Below, one piece after another: positions 47,777 through 58,034 of a DNA stretch of 64,000 nt. The stretch's first letter is position 1. Every line of letters starts with the position of its first letter. Source of the stretch: Devosia rhizoryzae (GTDB taxonomy: Bacteria; Pseudomonadota; Alphaproteobacteria; Rhizobiales; Devosiaceae); contig NZ_CP068046.1 in NCBI RefSeq assembly GCF_016698665.1, positions 1 to 64,000 of the forward strand, read 5' to 3'. The notes under the pieces are model-generated. The model saw only the letters and a list, made by a program, of their open reading frames with translations, searched no databases and was not told the DNA's origin. The translations under genes and the position numbers were made by a program.

Positions 47777-49486
47777 ATGTCCCTTATCGGTTGGCTGCAG
47801 ATCGGCTTCGTGCTGGTCGCCGTCCTCCTTCTGGTCAAGCCGCTCGGCCTCTATATGGCCCGCGTCTTTTCCGGCGAACGCACCTTCCTCTCGCCCGTGC
47901 TCGCCCCCGTCGAGCGCGGCTTTTACGCCCTGGCCGGCGTCAAACCGGAACGCGAGCAGTCCTGGCTCGGCTATGCCCTCGGCGTCATCGCCTTCAGCAT
48001 CGCTGGTTTCCTCGGCCTCTACCTCTTGCTGCGCCTGCAGAACTATCTGCCGCTCAACCCGCAAGGCTTCCCGGGCCTCGCGCCCGATCTCGCCTTCAAC
48101 ACCGCCGTGAGCTTCGTCACCAACACCAATTGGCAAAGCTATGGCGGCGAAACCACCATGAGCCATCTTAGCCAGATGCTGGGCCTTACGGTCCAGAACT
48201 TCGTCTCTGCCGCCACCGGCATCGGCGTCGCTATGGCGCTGACCCGCGCCTTCATGCGCTCCGGCGTGAGCGAACTGGGCAACTTCTGGGTCGATCTCAC
48301 CCGCGCCACACTCTACGTGCTGCTGCCCCTCGCCATCGTTGTCGCACTGGCTTTCGTGGCAATGGGCGTGCCGCAGTCGCTCGACGCCAGCTTTGTCGCC
48401 ACGACGCTTGAAGGCGCGCAGCAGACCATCGCCACTGGTCCGGTCGCCTCCCAGGAAGCCATCAAGCAGCTGGGCACCAATGGCGGTGGCTTCTTCAACA
48501 CCAATGCCGCCCATCCCTTCGAAAATCCCACCGCCTTCTCGAACTATCTCAATATCATCGCCATGCTCGCCGTCTCCTCGGCTCTGGTCTACGCCTTCGG
48601 CCAGATGGTCGGCTCGCGCCGCCAGGGCTGGGCACTGCTCTCCGTCACCGTCATCATGCTGGTCGTCGGCACCGGCGCCATCTACTGGGCCGAAACCTTC
48701 GGCAATCCCTTGCTGACCGCGGTGGGCGTCGACCCTTCGCTGGGCAATATGGAAGGCAAGGAAGTCCGCTTCGGCCAGGCCATGTCGGCCCTCTATGCCG
48801 CCGTCACCACCGGCCTCTCCAATGGCGGCGTCAACGCAATGCATGGCTCGCTGACCCCGCTCGGCAGCCTCGTGCCGCTGTTCCTGATGCAATTGGGCGA
48901 AGTGCTGCCCGGTGGCGTCGGCTCGGGGCTTTACGGGCTTTTGGTCTTTGCCATCCTCGCGGTGTTCGTTGCCGGTCTCATGGTCGGCCGCACGCCGGAA
49001 TTTTTGGGCAAGAAGATCGAGGCGCGCGAGATGAAGCTCGCAATGCTGGCCGTCCTCATCCTGCCGCTGACCATCCTGGGCTTCACCGCGGTATCTGCCG
49101 TAACTGAGTGGGGCACGAGTTCTGTCCTCACGCCCGGCCCGCACGGCCTCAGCGAAATCCTCTATGCCTACACCTCTGCCGCCGCGAACAATGGCTCAGC
49201 CTTTGGCGGCCTCACCGCCAACACGCCCTGGTACAACACGACCCTGGGCATCGCCATGCTTCTGGGCCGTTTCGCTTACCTCGTGCCCGTGCTGGCCATC
49301 GCCGGTGCCATCGCCAAGAAGCCGCGCGCTGCTGCCTCTTCCGGCACCTTCCCGACCGATCGTCCGCTCTTTGTCGGCCTCCTCATCGGCATCATTCTCA
49401 TCTTGGGCGGGCTGCAATTCTTCCCGGCCCTGGCTCTCGGACCCATCGTCGAGCACTTCGTCATGCTCGCCGGCCAGAGCTTTTAG
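47777..49486 (+). CDS. kdpA: KdpA, potassium-binding channel subunit
   Basis: A 569-residue membrane protein of the superfamily of K+ transporters. The four selectivity-filter repeats are visible: [38 protein letters not shown] and [11 protein letters not shown]. It takes up K+ at very low concentration in the KdpFABC complex. Third-position C is very frequent in this operon. Confidence 0.96.
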   Translation: MSLIGWLQIGFVLVAVLLLVKPLGLYMARVFSGERTFLSPVLAPVERGFYALAGVKPEREQSWLGYALGVIAFSIAGFLGLYLLLRLQNYLPLNPQGFPGLAPDLAFNTAVSFVTNTNWQSYGGETTMSHLSQMLGLTVQNFVSAATGIGVAMALTRAFMRSGVSELGNFWVDLTRATLYVLLPLAIVVALAFVAMGVPQSLDASFVATTLEGAQQTIATGPVASQEAIKQLGTNGGGFFNTNAAHPFENPTAFSNYLNIIAMLAVSSALVYAFGQMVGSRRQGWALLSVTVIMLVVGTGAIYWAETFGNPLLTAVGVDPSLGNMEGKEVRFGQAMSALYAAVTTGLSNGGVNAMHGSLTPLGSLVPLFLMQLGEVLPGGVGSGLYGLLVFAILAVFVAGLMVGRTPEFLGKKIEAREMKLAMLAVLILPLTILGFTAVSAVTEWGTSSVLTPGPHGLSEILYAYTSAAANNGSAFGGLTANTPWYNTTLGIAMLLGRFAYLVPVLAIAGAIAKKPRAAASSGTFPTDRPLFVGLLIGIILILGGLQFFPALALGPIVEHFVMLAGQSF

Positions 49487-49495
49487 GAACATTCC

Positions 49496-51547
49496 ATGTC
49501 CACTAAATCCATCTCGATCCTTGACCCGGCCATCCTCGTGCCGGCCCTCCGCGACGCGCTGCGCAAGCTCAACCCGCGCCAGCTCATCCGCAACCCGGTG
49601 ATCTTCGTCACGGAAATCGTCGCGATCCTCGTTACCGTGCTCTTTGTCCAGGAATTGCTTGGGGAATCCGGAGTGCCTGGCTTTTCAGGTCAGATTGCCC
49701 TTTGGCTATGGCTTACCGTCTTGTTTGCCTGCTTTTCCGAAGCCGTCGCCGAGGGCGGCGGCAAGGCCCAGGCGGAGTCGCTCAAGCGCAGCAAGTCCGA
49801 TCTCTTCGCCAAGAAACTGCTGTTTCCGAACGAGCGCGACAACCGCGCCTGCGAGGTCATCCCTGCCACGAGCCTCAAGCTCGGCGACATCGTCCTGGTC
49901 GAGGTCAATGACCTCATGCCCGGCGACGGCGAAGTCATCGAAGGCATTGCTTCCGTTAACGAAAGTGCCATCACCGGTGAATCCGCGCCCGTGATCCGCG
50001 AAGCCGGCGGCGACCGCTCTGCGGTCACCGGCGGAACCCAGGTCATCTCCGACTGGCTCAAGGTGCGCATCACCACCAAGCCCGGCGAAACCTTCGTCGA
50101 CCGCATGATCACCTTGATCGAAGGCGCCGAGCGGCAGAAAACGCCCAACGAGATCGCGCTCTCGATCCTCCTCAGCGGCCTGACGCTGGTCTTCCTCATT
50201 GCCGTCGTGACGCTTTATGGCCTTGCCGCCTATTCCGGCACCGACCTGTCCGTCGCCGTTCTCGCGGCGCTCCTCGTAACCCTCATCCCCACCACCATCG
50301 GCGGACTGCTCTCGGCCATCGGCATTGCCGGCATGGACCGGCTGATCCGCTTCAACGTCATCGCCACTTCCGGGCGCGCGGTGGAAGCCGCCGGCGACGT
50401 CGACACACTCCTCCTCGACAAGACCGGCACCATCACCTTCGGTAACCGCATGGCCTCCGAATTCCTGCCCGTCGTCGGTGTCGGCGAAAAGGAACTTGCC
50501 GAAGCCGTTCTGCTCGCCAGCCTCGCCGATGAAACCGCCGAGGGCCGCTCGATCGTCGCCCTCGCCAAGTCCGACTTCGGCCTCAGCGAGCCGCGGATTG
50601 TTGGCAACGGCACGGCGACCATCGCCTTTTCCGCCCAGACCCGCATATCCGGCATCGACATCGAAGGCCGCCGCATCCGCAAGGGCGCCGTCGACGCTGT
50701 GCTCCGCTTCGTCGGCCTCGATCGCGCCACGGCGCCTGCCGACTTCACCAAGGCCGTCGACACCATCGCCCGCTCCGGCGGCACGCCGCTGGCCGTCGCC
50801 GAAGCCGATCGCCTGCTCGGCGTCGTGCATCTCAAGGACGTGGTCAAACCCGGCATCAAGGAGCGCTTCGCTGCCCTCCGCGCCATGGGCATCCGCACGG
50901 TCATGGTCACCGGCGACAACCCGGTGACTGCCGCCGCCATCGCGTCCGAAGCCGGCGTCGACGATTTCCTCGCCGAAGCGACGCCCGAGCAAAAGCTCGA
51001 CTATATCCGCAAGGAACAGGTCGGCGGCCGCCTGATCGCCATGTGCGGCGACGGCACCAATGACGCGCCGGCCCTCGCGCAGGCCGATGTCGGCGTCGCC
51101 ATGCAGTCCGGCACCCAGGCGGCGCGCGAAGCCGGCAACATGGTCGACCTCGACAGCAGTCCCACCAAGCTCATCGAGATCGTAGAGATCGGCAAGCAGA
51201 TCCTGATGACGCGCGGCGCGCTCACCACCTTCTCCATAGCCAACGACGTGGCCAAATACTTCGCCATCATCCCGGCCCTGTTTCTCGTGACCTATCCGGA
51301 GCTCGGCGCCCTCAACATCATGGGCCTCCAGTCACCGCAATCGGCGATCCTTTCGGCAGTGATCTTCAACGCCCTGATCATCGTCGCACTGATCCCGCTC
51401 GCCCTGCGCGGCGTCAAATACCGTCCAGTCGGCGCCGCGGCGCTCCTTTCCCGCAACCTGCTCATCTATGGCCTTGGTGGCCTCGTCGCGCCCTTTATCG
51501 GCATCAAGCTGGTGGACATGGCCGTCACCGCCATCGGCATCATCTAA
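49496..51547 (+). CDS. kdpB: KdpB, P-type ATPase subunit
   Basis: A 683-residue P-type ATPase. Phosphorylation motif DKTGTIT near residue 310, actuator motif [13 protein letters not shown] (TGES), nucleotide-binding KGAVDAV, and hinge [18 protein letters not shown] are intact. It hydrolyses ATP to drive K+ uptake through KdpA. It starts 9 bases after kdpA. Confidence 0.96.
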   Translation: MSTKSISILDPAILVPALRDALRKLNPRQLIRNPVIFVTEIVAILVTVLFVQELLGESGVPGFSGQIALWLWLTVLFACFSEAVAEGGGKAQAESLKRSKSDLFAKKLLFPNERDNRACEVIPATSLKLGDIVLVEVNDLMPGDGEVIEGIASVNESAITGESAPVIREAGGDRSAVTGGTQVISDWLKVRITTKPGETFVDRMITLIEGAERQKTPNEIALSILLSGLTLVFLIAVVTLYGLAAYSGTDLSVAVLAALLVTLIPTTIGGLLSAIGIAGMDRLIRFNVIATSGRAVEAAGDVDTLLLDKTGTITFGNRMASEFLPVVGVGEKELAEAVLLASLADETAEGRSIVALAKSDFGLSEPRIVGNGTATIAFSAQTRISGIDIEGRRIRKGAVDAVLRFVGLDRATAPADFTKAVDTIARSGGTPLAVAEADRLLGVVHLKDVVKPGIKERFAALRAMGIRTVMVTGDNPVTAAAIASEAGVDDFLAEATPEQKLDYIRKEQVGGRLIAMCGDGTNDAPALAQADVGVAMQSGTQAAREAGNMVDLDSSPTKLIEIVEIGKQILMTRGALTTFSIANDVAKYFAIIPALFLVTYPELGALNIMGLQSPQSAILSAVIFNALIIVALIPLALRGVKYRPVGAAALLSRNLLIYGLGGLVAPFIGIKLVDMAVTAIGII

Positions 51548-51557
51548 GGAGGCTAGC

Positions 51558-52124
51558 ATGCTCACTCAAATCCCCCCCGCCATCGTAATTTTCGGCCTGC
51601 TCTCTGCCGTGACCGGACTTTTGTACCCGCTCGCGATCACGGGCGTTGCACAGGCCGCATTCCCCACTCAGGCCAATGGGAGCCGCGTCATCGACGAAGG
51701 AACAATCATCGGCTCCGACCTAATTGGTCAAAGTTTCAGCCAGCCGCAATATTTCTGGCCGCGCCCTTCGGCCACCGGACCGGAAGCCTACAATGCCGCT
51801 GCCTCCAGCGGCTCGAACGTCGGGCCAACCGGGGCAGCATTGATCGAGCGGGTAGGGGAGGCGGTCACTGCTACCGGAAAACCCACCGCCTCCGCCGATG
51901 CGGTGACGACCTCCGGCTCCGGCCTTGACCCGCACATCACCCCTCAAAATGCTGCAGCACAGGTCGAGCGCGTCGCGACCGCCCGCGGCGTTGACGCATC
52001 GGTCATCTTATCCGTGCTCGCCGATGTGACCGAAGCGCCCACCTTTGCTATCTTCGGTGAACCGCGCGTCAACGTGCTGCGCCTCAATCTGGCGCTGGAC
52101 GAGGCCGCGCCCCTCGGGAACTAA
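51558..52124 (+). CDS. kdpC: KdpC, periplasmic chaperone-like subunit
   Basis: A 188-residue protein with one N-terminal membrane helix and a periplasmic domain. Family motifs QPQYFWPRPSAT and SGSGLDPHITPQNA are present. The ATG at 51558 follows a perfect AAGGAGG site, so the longer open frame from 51468 is not used. Confidence 0.95.
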   Translation: MLTQIPPAIVIFGLLSAVTGLLYPLAITGVAQAAFPTQANGSRVIDEGTIIGSDLIGQSFSQPQYFWPRPSATGPEAYNAAASSGSNVGPTGAALIERVGEAVTATGKPTASADAVTTSGSGLDPHITPQNAAAQVERVATARGVDASVILSVLADVTEAPTFAIFGEPRVNVLRLNLALDEAAPLGN

Positions 52125-52125
52125 G

Positions 52126-54783
52126 ATGGTTCGCCAAACCGAAAAAGATCGGCCTGATCCCAGGGCCTTGCTCCAGCTTGCCGCGCGCGAAAGCCGCGGC
52201 AAGCTGACGATCTTTCTTGGCGCCGCACCCGGCGTCGGCAAGACCTACGCCATGCTGGAGCGCGCCCGGGCCCTCAGGGCCGCCGGCATCGACGTGGTCA
52301 TCGGCCTCGTCGAAACCCATGGTCGCGGCGACACGGCCCGTTTGGCCGAAGCCATCGAAACCCTGCCGCGGCTTGAAAACACCGCCTATGGCGAGTTCGA
52401 TCTCGACGCTGCACTCGCCCGCCGGCCCACTCTCCTCGTCGTTGACGAACTCGCCCACTCCAACAAAGCCGGGGCGCGCCACCCCAAGCGCCACCAAGAC
52501 ATCGCCGAACTCATTGCCGCCGGCATCGACGTCTGGACCGCGCTCAACATCCAGCATCTCGAAAGCCTCAGCGATCTCGTCGCCCGCATTGCCGGCGTGC
52601 CCGTGCGCGAAACCGTCCCCGATATTGTGCTCAAGAGTGCCGACGAGATCGTCCTCGTCGATCTGCCGCCCGCCGAGCTCATCGAGCGCCTTCATGCCGG
52701 CAAGATCTACCTGCCCGATAACGCCGCCCGAGCCGTGGACGGCTTCTTCAAGCCCGCAACTCTGACGGCCCTTCGCGAGCTTGCCTTGCGTCGTGCTGCC
52801 GATCGCGTAGACGACCAGATGGTCGACTTCCTTCGCCAAAGTGCCGTCGACGGACCCTGGGCCACCGGCGAACGCTTGCTCGTTTGCGCCGGCCCCGACC
52901 AGATGTCCGAAAAAGTCGTGCGCATTGCCAGCCGCCTTGCTTCTGGCCTCAATGCCCGCTGGCTGGTCGTCTCAATGGCGCGCCCCGGCGCCGCCCTGCC
53001 GTCACCCGCAGATGCCGAGCGGCTGGAAGAAACGCTACGCCTAGCCGAGCGCCTTGGCGCCGAAACGCGCCGCGAAACCGCTGCCGATTTTGTCGAAGCC
53101 ATCCTGCGCCTTGCCCGGCGCGAGCACATCACCCAGATCGTCATCGGCCGACCCGCCGGCCGGCGCTGGCTCCGCCGCTCCTTGCCCGACGCCGTCCTGC
53201 GCCGCGCCGGCGACATCGGCGTTCATGTCGTTCCGGGCGAGCCTGAACCTCAAACGCGCAAGTCACGAAGGACTTTGACCGCTCCAGAATGGGCGCTAAC
53301 TCTCGGACTACCCCTCGTATCGGTAAGCGCCACCACCCTTTTCGGCCTCGGCATCAATGCCCTTGTCGCGCTGCAGAACCTCTCGATGCTCTATCTCGCA
53401 GCCGTCCTGCTGTCGGCCGTGATCGCCGGGCGCTTCTCGGCGCTGCTTGCGGCCGGCCTGTCCTTTGTCGCCTACAACTTCTTTTTCATCGAGCCGACCG
53501 GCGCACTGACCGTCGCGCAGCCGCAGGAAGTTCTGTCGCTGGTGATCTTCATTGCCGTGGCGCTCGCCTCAGGCCAGCTCGCCGCGCGCTTGCGCGAACA
53601 GGCCGACCTCTCCCGCCAGCAGGCGCGCCAATCGCAGGCACTGCTTGATTTTTCCCGCAAGCTCTCGGGCGCGCACGGGCTCGACAGCGTCCTCGACGCC
53701 ATTGCCAGCCACCTTCATTCCAGTCTCTCCCGCCCCGTCGTGGTCCTCACCGCAAACGAGGACGGAGAACTCGTGCCCACCTCCGCCTGGCCACCCGACC
53801 AGGCGCTCGACTTTACCGAACTTACCGCTGCGCGCTGGGCCTTCGACAAGCGCGAACCCGCCGGCTTCCTTACCGGCACCTTGCCGCAAGTGCGCTACCT
53901 CTTCCGCCCCATCATCTCGGCGCAGCGCATCTTCGGCGTCGCCGCTTTGCGCATGGGGCCAGGTGACGCGCCACTCCCCGCCGACGACGAACGCACCTGG
54001 ATCGCGCTGCTCGACCAGGCCGCCATTGCCCTCGATCGCGCCCGCCTCAGCCGCGAAAGTGCTCAGGCCTCGGTGGCGCGCGAAGGCGAAAAGGTGCAGG
54101 CCGCGCTTCTTTCGTCGCTCTCGCACGACCTGCGCACGCCGCTGGCTTCCATCACTGGCGCCGTCACTACGCTCCGCCAGCTCGGCGACAAACTCCCCGC
54201 CGAGACCCGCGACGACCTCCTGCTATCGATCGAAGAAGAGTCCGGCCGCCTCAAACGCTTCGTCGCCAACCTGTTCGAAATGACCCGCATCGAAGCCGGC
54301 ATCGTCAAAGCCCGCCGCGAACCCATCGATCTCCCCGCCATCATCGACGCCGCCACGGCCCGCGCCAGGCGCCTCCACAACGACCTTCGAATCGAGCTCA
54401 GCCTCGCGCCCGACCTGCCACATGCCTTGGGCGACGCTACCCTCCTCGAACAGGTGCTCTTCAACCTCCTCGACAATGCCCGAAAATACGGCGGCGCCGA
54501 CCAGCCGGTCGCCGTATTCGCCAAGGCCGAAGGCAAGCTGGCCGCCATCTCCGTCACCGATGCCGGTAAGGGCATCCCGGAGGCCGATCTCGAAAAGATC
54601 TTCGAAAAATTCTACCGTCGCGCCAAGGGCGATGGCCGCCCCGCCGGCACCGGTCTTGGCCTTTCAATCGCCCGTGGCCTCATGACCGCGATGGGCGGCA
54701 CCATCAAGGCAACGAGCCCCGCGGTCCGCAAGCGCGGCACCCGCTTCACCCTGCGCCTGCCGCTTGCCGAAAGGGACAACTGA
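52126..54783 (+). CDS. kdpD: KdpD, sensor histidine kinase for potassium limitation
   Basis: An 885-residue sensor. Residues 20-230 form the KdpD domain with Walker A GAAPGVGKT and LLVVDELAH, then a USP-like domain, four membrane helices (about 390-500), a GAF-like domain, phospho-acceptor His in SLSHDLRTPLASI, and the ATPase boxes DNARKYGG, GKGIPEADLEKIFEKFYR and GTGLGLSIA. ATG 52126 directly follows the kdpC stop. It phosphorylates KdpE when K+ is scarce. Confidence 0.95.
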   Translation: MVRQTEKDRPDPRALLQLAARESRGKLTIFLGAAPGVGKTYAMLERARALRAAGIDVVIGLVETHGRGDTARLAEAIETLPRLENTAYGEFDLDAALARRPTLLVVDELAHSNKAGARHPKRHQDIAELIAAGIDVWTALNIQHLESLSDLVARIAGVPVRETVPDIVLKSADEIVLVDLPPAELIERLHAGKIYLPDNAARAVDGFFKPATLTALRELALRRAADRVDDQMVDFLRQSAVDGPWATGERLLVCAGPDQMSEKVVRIASRLASGLNARWLVVSMARPGAALPSPADAERLEETLRLAERLGAETRRETAADFVEAILRLARREHITQIVIGRPAGRRWLRRSLPDAVLRRAGDIGVHVVPGEPEPQTRKSRRTLTAPEWALTLGLPLVSVSATTLFGLGINALVALQNLSMLYLAAVLLSAVIAGRFSALLAAGLSFVAYNFFFIEPTGALTVAQPQEVLSLVIFIAVALASGQLAARLREQADLSRQQARQSQALLDFSRKLSGAHGLDSVLDAIASHLHSSLSRPVVVLTANEDGELVPTSAWPPDQALDFTELTAARWAFDKREPAGFLTGTLPQVRYLFRPIISAQRIFGVAALRMGPGDAPLPADDERTWIALLDQAAIALDRARLSRESAQASVAREGEKVQAALLSSLSHDLRTPLASITGAVTTLRQLGDKLPAETRDDLLLSIEEESGRLKRFVANLFEMTRIEAGIVKARREPIDLPAIIDAATARARRLHNDLRIELSLAPDLPHALGDATLLEQVLFNLLDNARKYGGADQPVAVFAKAEGKLAAISVTDAGKGIPEADLEKIFEKFYRRAKGDGRPAGTGLGLSIARGLMTAMGGTIKATSPAVRKRGTRFTLRLPLAERDN

Positions 54784-55463
54784 TGCTGCAACGCGTTCTG
54801 GTGGTCGATGATGAACCGCAGATCCAGCGCTTCCTCAAACCCGCCCTGATCGCCGCCGGCTTCGATGTCGAAACCGCCGCCACGGCCGCCGAAGCCAAGC
54901 GCCTCGCTGCCACCCGCGCCCCGGCGCTGATCGTGCTCGACCTCGGCCTGCCCGATGGCGACGGCAAGACCGTGATCGAATCAGTGCGGGCGTTTTCATC
55001 TGTGCCGATCATCGTGTTGTCGGCGCGCGAAGGGGAAATCGAAAAAATCGCGGCGCTCGACTTAGGCGCCAACGACTATGTCGACAAGCCATTCGGCATC
55101 GGGGAACTGCTGGCGCGTATCAGGGTCGCGTTGCGTCTTACGCAGTCGACCGAGCCGGTGCCATCGATCCAGAACTTTGGTTCGATCCGGCTGGATCTCG
55201 AACATCGCCTCGTGTCTGTCGGAGGCATCGACGTGCATTTGACGCCCAAGGAGTTCGACCTTTTCGCGTTGCTGGCGGTCAATGCCAACAAGGTCGTCAC
55301 GCACAGGCAGGCTCTGACCAGTGTCTGGGGCTCGGCGCACGGTGAGGATGTGCAATATCTGCGTGTCATCATCGCGCAACTGCGGGCTAAGCTCGAAACC
55401 GACCCAAAGATGCCGCGGCACCTTCTTAACGTAGCGGGCGTGGGATATCGGCTCGTGGACTAG
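54783..55463 (+). CDS. kdpE: KdpE, response regulator of the kdp operon
   Basis: A 226-residue OmpR-type regulator. The receiver has DDEPQ, phospho-Asp in LIVLDLGLPDG and Lys in YVDKPFG; the winged helix has LTPKEFDLFALL and HLLNVAGVGYRL. Its ATG shares one base with the kdpD stop. It should activate kdp transcription; I could not identify its binding site in front of the operon. Codon use changes from C-rich to mixed within this gene. Confidence 0.95.
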   Translation: MLQRVLVVDDEPQIQRFLKPALIAAGFDVETAATAAEAKRLAATRAPALIVLDLGLPDGDGKTVIESVRAFSSVPIIVLSAREGEIEKIAALDLGANDYVDKPFGIGELLARIRVALRLTQSTEPVPSIQNFGSIRLDLEHRLVSVGGIDVHLTPKEFDLFALLAVNANKVVTHRQALTSVWGSAHGEDVQYLRVIIAQLRAKLETDPKMPRHLLNVAGVGYRLVD

Positions 55464-55499
55464 CACCCTCCATCTGCGGGCTCAGATGGGCATGTCCGC

Positions 55500-57158
55500 T
55501 CACGGACGGTATGCCGCACGTGAGGCCTCACTCGATAGATGCCGGCATGCCCGCACTGTTTGCGCCATGATGGTAAGGGTCGTGCCAGTGACGCCACTGC
55601 CGGCAAAGGCGCTGGCATCGGTGACATAAACGTTGGGAGCGTCCCACACTTGCCCCCACTGGTTGAGCACCGATGTCTCGGGGGACGCGCCCATACGCGC
55701 GCCACCGGTTTCGTGGATCGCCGCACCCATGACCATGACCTGCTTGAAGAAGCGCTTGAACAGAAAGCGGGACACGGGATCGGCATCGGGGTAGGCGCCG
55801 CGGCCCCACTCCCTTATGCCGCGAGGCGAGCCGAGAAACTCGACCTGCCCGCCGGCGTCATTGATTGTTTCGACAAACGCGGCTTCCTGCCGCTCCAGCA
55901 GCGCTGCGTCCTCGGGCTGGATCTTGCAGCGGATATGCGGGGCCGGGATGCCCCAGCGATCCTTGCGGGAGGGGTCAAGCGTGACGCGGTTATCGGCGTG
56001 CGGCTGCATGAGGCCGAAACCAAAGAACAGGAGCGAAGCGGGATCGTCGGAAGAGCCACCGCGCCCGATCGCGCCCTGATAGTCATAATCGGCACGCGGG
56101 GCAGAATTACCTGTGCTCTCGAAGCGCGGAATGAAGATGCCACCTGAGGCATCGTAGAACGGATCGGCGGGCTGGCTATCATCGCCGTTCCAGCCGCCCT
56201 TCATTTTGGGGTAGATGCCAAGGCCCAGCATGGGGATCTGGTCCATGAAGTAGCGCCCGAGCTGGCCGCTCGAATTACCAATGCCACCGGGATGATCACC
56301 GGAAGCAGAGTTGAGGAGCAGCCGCACGCTTTCGATCGGCGACGCGCAGACAACCACGTGGGCGGCGTTGACCACCGAATGCTCATAGGTGATCGCGTCG
56401 ATGATCTCGACGCCCGTCGCCTTGCCGCCTTCAGTAACAACCCGGCGGGCGATGCTGTTGAAGCGGATAGTCAGACGTCCCGATCGTTTGGCTTCTTCCA
56501 GCGGACGCAGCACCCGGCTTGGCGAGGGTGCGAGCGAACGCCAGGCAACGACGTGGCGCTCGGGCCATTTGTTTTCGACCGTGCGCTTGAAGTCTTGTTC
56601 TGCCGGGCTGAGCTTAGCCGGCCCCTTGTACTTGCCGTCGGGCAGCGTGGAGACGCCGTCGGTATTGCCATAGAGGCCAAGGAACTCCTCGACTTCATCG
56701 TAAAAGGGTTCGAGATCGGCGTAGGAAATCGGCCAATCCACACCCTTTCCGGTGCGGCTTTGCGCCTTGAAGTCGTCGTCTGTCCAACGGAGCAGGACGC
56801 GGCCGAAGGTGTGGGTGCGCCCGCCGGCCTGCCGGCCACGGATCCAAACGAATGGTGCGTCGCTCGGCGTCGTATAGGGATTGTGCCGGTCATTCACATA
56901 GAACTTGCCCAGCATGCCCCGGAAGAAGGCCGCCTTCGACTGGACGGATTGCCCACCAAAGGTGGCGAGCGCTCGCTCCATGATGTTGATGGGCGGCACC
57001 CGCTTTGGCTTGCTTGCAGGATCGAAATCGGCCGGGGTGATCTCGCGCCCCGCTTCGAGCAGCAGCACGTTCAATCCCTGCGCCGTCAGTTCCTTGGCCG
57101 CAAAACTCCCCGATGCGCCTGAGCCGATGATGATGGCGTCGTATTTGGGGGAAGACAT
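55500..57158 (-). CDS. GMC-family FAD oxidoreductase acting on sugars
   Basis: A 552-residue flavoprotein. FAD-binding dinucleotide motif IIIGSGASGSFAAKEL at the N-terminus, LLLEAGRE, and the C-terminal GMC region with His in AIHETGGARMG and the second FAD contact VYVTDASAFAGSGVTG. The subgroup resembles gluconate/sorbose and pyranose dehydrogenases that make 3-keto sugars. Last gene of the minus-strand operon with TIM-barrel protein and importer. No signal peptide, so oxidation occurs after import. Substrate unknown. Confidence 0.85.
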   Translation of the reverse strand: MSSPKYDAIIIGSGASGSFAAKELTAQGLNVLLLEAGREITPADFDPASKPKRVPPINIMERALATFGGQSVQSKAAFFRGMLGKFYVNDRHNPYTTPSDAPFVWIRGRQAGGRTHTFGRVLLRWTDDDFKAQSRTGKGVDWPISYADLEPFYDEVEEFLGLYGNTDGVSTLPDGKYKGPAKLSPAEQDFKRTVENKWPERHVVAWRSLAPSPSRVLRPLEEAKRSGRLTIRFNSIARRVVTEGGKATGVEIIDAITYEHSVVNAAHVVVCASPIESVRLLLNSASGDHPGGIGNSSGQLGRYFMDQIPMLGLGIYPKMKGGWNGDDSQPADPFYDASGGIFIPRFESTGNSAPRADYDYQGAIGRGGSSDDPASLLFFGFGLMQPHADNRVTLDPSRKDRWGIPAPHIRCKIQPEDAALLERQEAAFVETINDAGGQVEFLGSPRGIREWGRGAYPDADPVSRFLFKRFFKQVMVMGAAIHETGGARMGASPETSVLNQWGQVWDAPNVYVTDASAFAGSGVTGTTLTIMAQTVRACRHLSSEASRAAYRP

Positions 57159-57192
57159 GGGGGGATCCTTGGAGCTTGGTCGTCGTGGAGCA

Positions 57193-57216
57193 ACCCCGGA
57201 CCAGCTGGTCCGGGGT
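57193..57216. repeat. 24-bp perfect palindrome between isomerase-like and GMC genes
   Basis: The sequence centred on CCAG|CTGG, with arms ACCCCGGACCAG and CTGGTCCGGGGT, is perfectly self-complementary and lies in the 84-bp gap of the operon. It may form an mRNA hairpin that tunes expression of the last gene, or bind a dimeric regulator. Confidence 0.7.
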
Positions 57217-57242
57217 AGGGAGTGGTCGAGTGAGCGGGAGGT

Positions 57243-58010
57243 TTACTGCCCGATGCGGCGCATGGTCTCGATGGAGCGGGTGGCGAAACGCTGCCAATCG
57301 GCGGGCAGATCGTGCTCGACGATCATAAGCTGGGCACCTGCATCGACGCTTCTGTTCCATAGCGTCTGCCAATCGAGCGTGCCATGGCCAAGATCGGCGA
57401 AGCCTTTTTCGTCCAGCCCTTGCCCCTCGGGCGCGATATCCTTGACATGCACCGCCGGAATGCGGCCCTGGTATTTTTCCAGCCATTGGAGCGGATCGGC
57501 GTTGCCGACCGCAATCCAGGCGAGATCGGGTTCGAACGGCACGGTGTCGCCCAGTAGGTGATCAATGGGGTAGCTGCCATCGGGCAGCGGCATCATCTCG
57601 AACTCATGATTATGATAGGCAAAGGTCAGGCCGCGCGCTTCCATGTCCTTGGTGTAGGCGGCGAGCTTGTCGCCGATGGCCTTCCAGCCTTCCACCGTAG
57701 TGGGACGGTCTTCCGGGTTGATCCACGGCACGACGACCAGCCACATGCCGAACTTTTTGGCGATCTCTTCGACGAGATCGGGAGACTGTTCGAAAATATC
57801 GAGCGTGAAATGCCCGGACTTGGCGGTCAATTTATACTGCTTGAGCAGGGCGACATAGTCGTCGAGTTCAGCCGGGTTTTCGGGCGGCCCAAAAAAGAAG
57901 GGCTGAACGTCGGTATAGCCGAGTTCGGAAAGGAGCTTGAGCTGCTCCTCCAGCGTCGCGGCGCTGCGAGAGGAGAACATCTGGAAGGACAGGTCGTTGT
58001 TCGGGATCAT
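57243..58010 (-). CDS. TIM-barrel protein, sugar isomerase/epimerase-like
   Basis: A 255-residue AP_endonuc_2/xylose-isomerase-like barrel. Probable metal ligands are Glu in TFAYHNHEFE, Asp in FEPDLAWI, His in AVHVKDI and Glu in LMIVEHD. Such proteins next to sugar oxidoreductases often isomerise or cleave 3-keto sugars. It lies between the ATPase gene (24 bases upstream) and the GMC gene, so it probably acts on the imported or oxidised substrate. Confidence 0.8.
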   Translation of the reverse strand: MIPNNDLSFQMFSSRSAATLEEQLKLLSELGYTDVQPFFFGPPENPAELDDYVALLKQYKLTAKSGHFTLDIFEQSPDLVEEIAKKFGMWLVVVPWINPEDRPTTVEGWKAIGDKLAAYTKDMEARGLTFAYHNHEFEMMPLPDGSYPIDHLLGDTVPFEPDLAWIAVGNADPLQWLEKYQGRIPAVHVKDIAPEGQGLDEKGFADLGHGTLDWQTLWNRSVDAGAQLMIVEHDLPADWQRFATRSIETMRRIGQ

Positions 58011-58034
58011 GGAAATTGCCTTTGGGTGTTCGTT

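Noticed and set aside
47648..49144. 498-residue minus-strand open frame opposite kdpA
   Set aside because: Shadow of kdpA caused by C-rich third positions; composition is Glu/Gly/His-rich and without motif.
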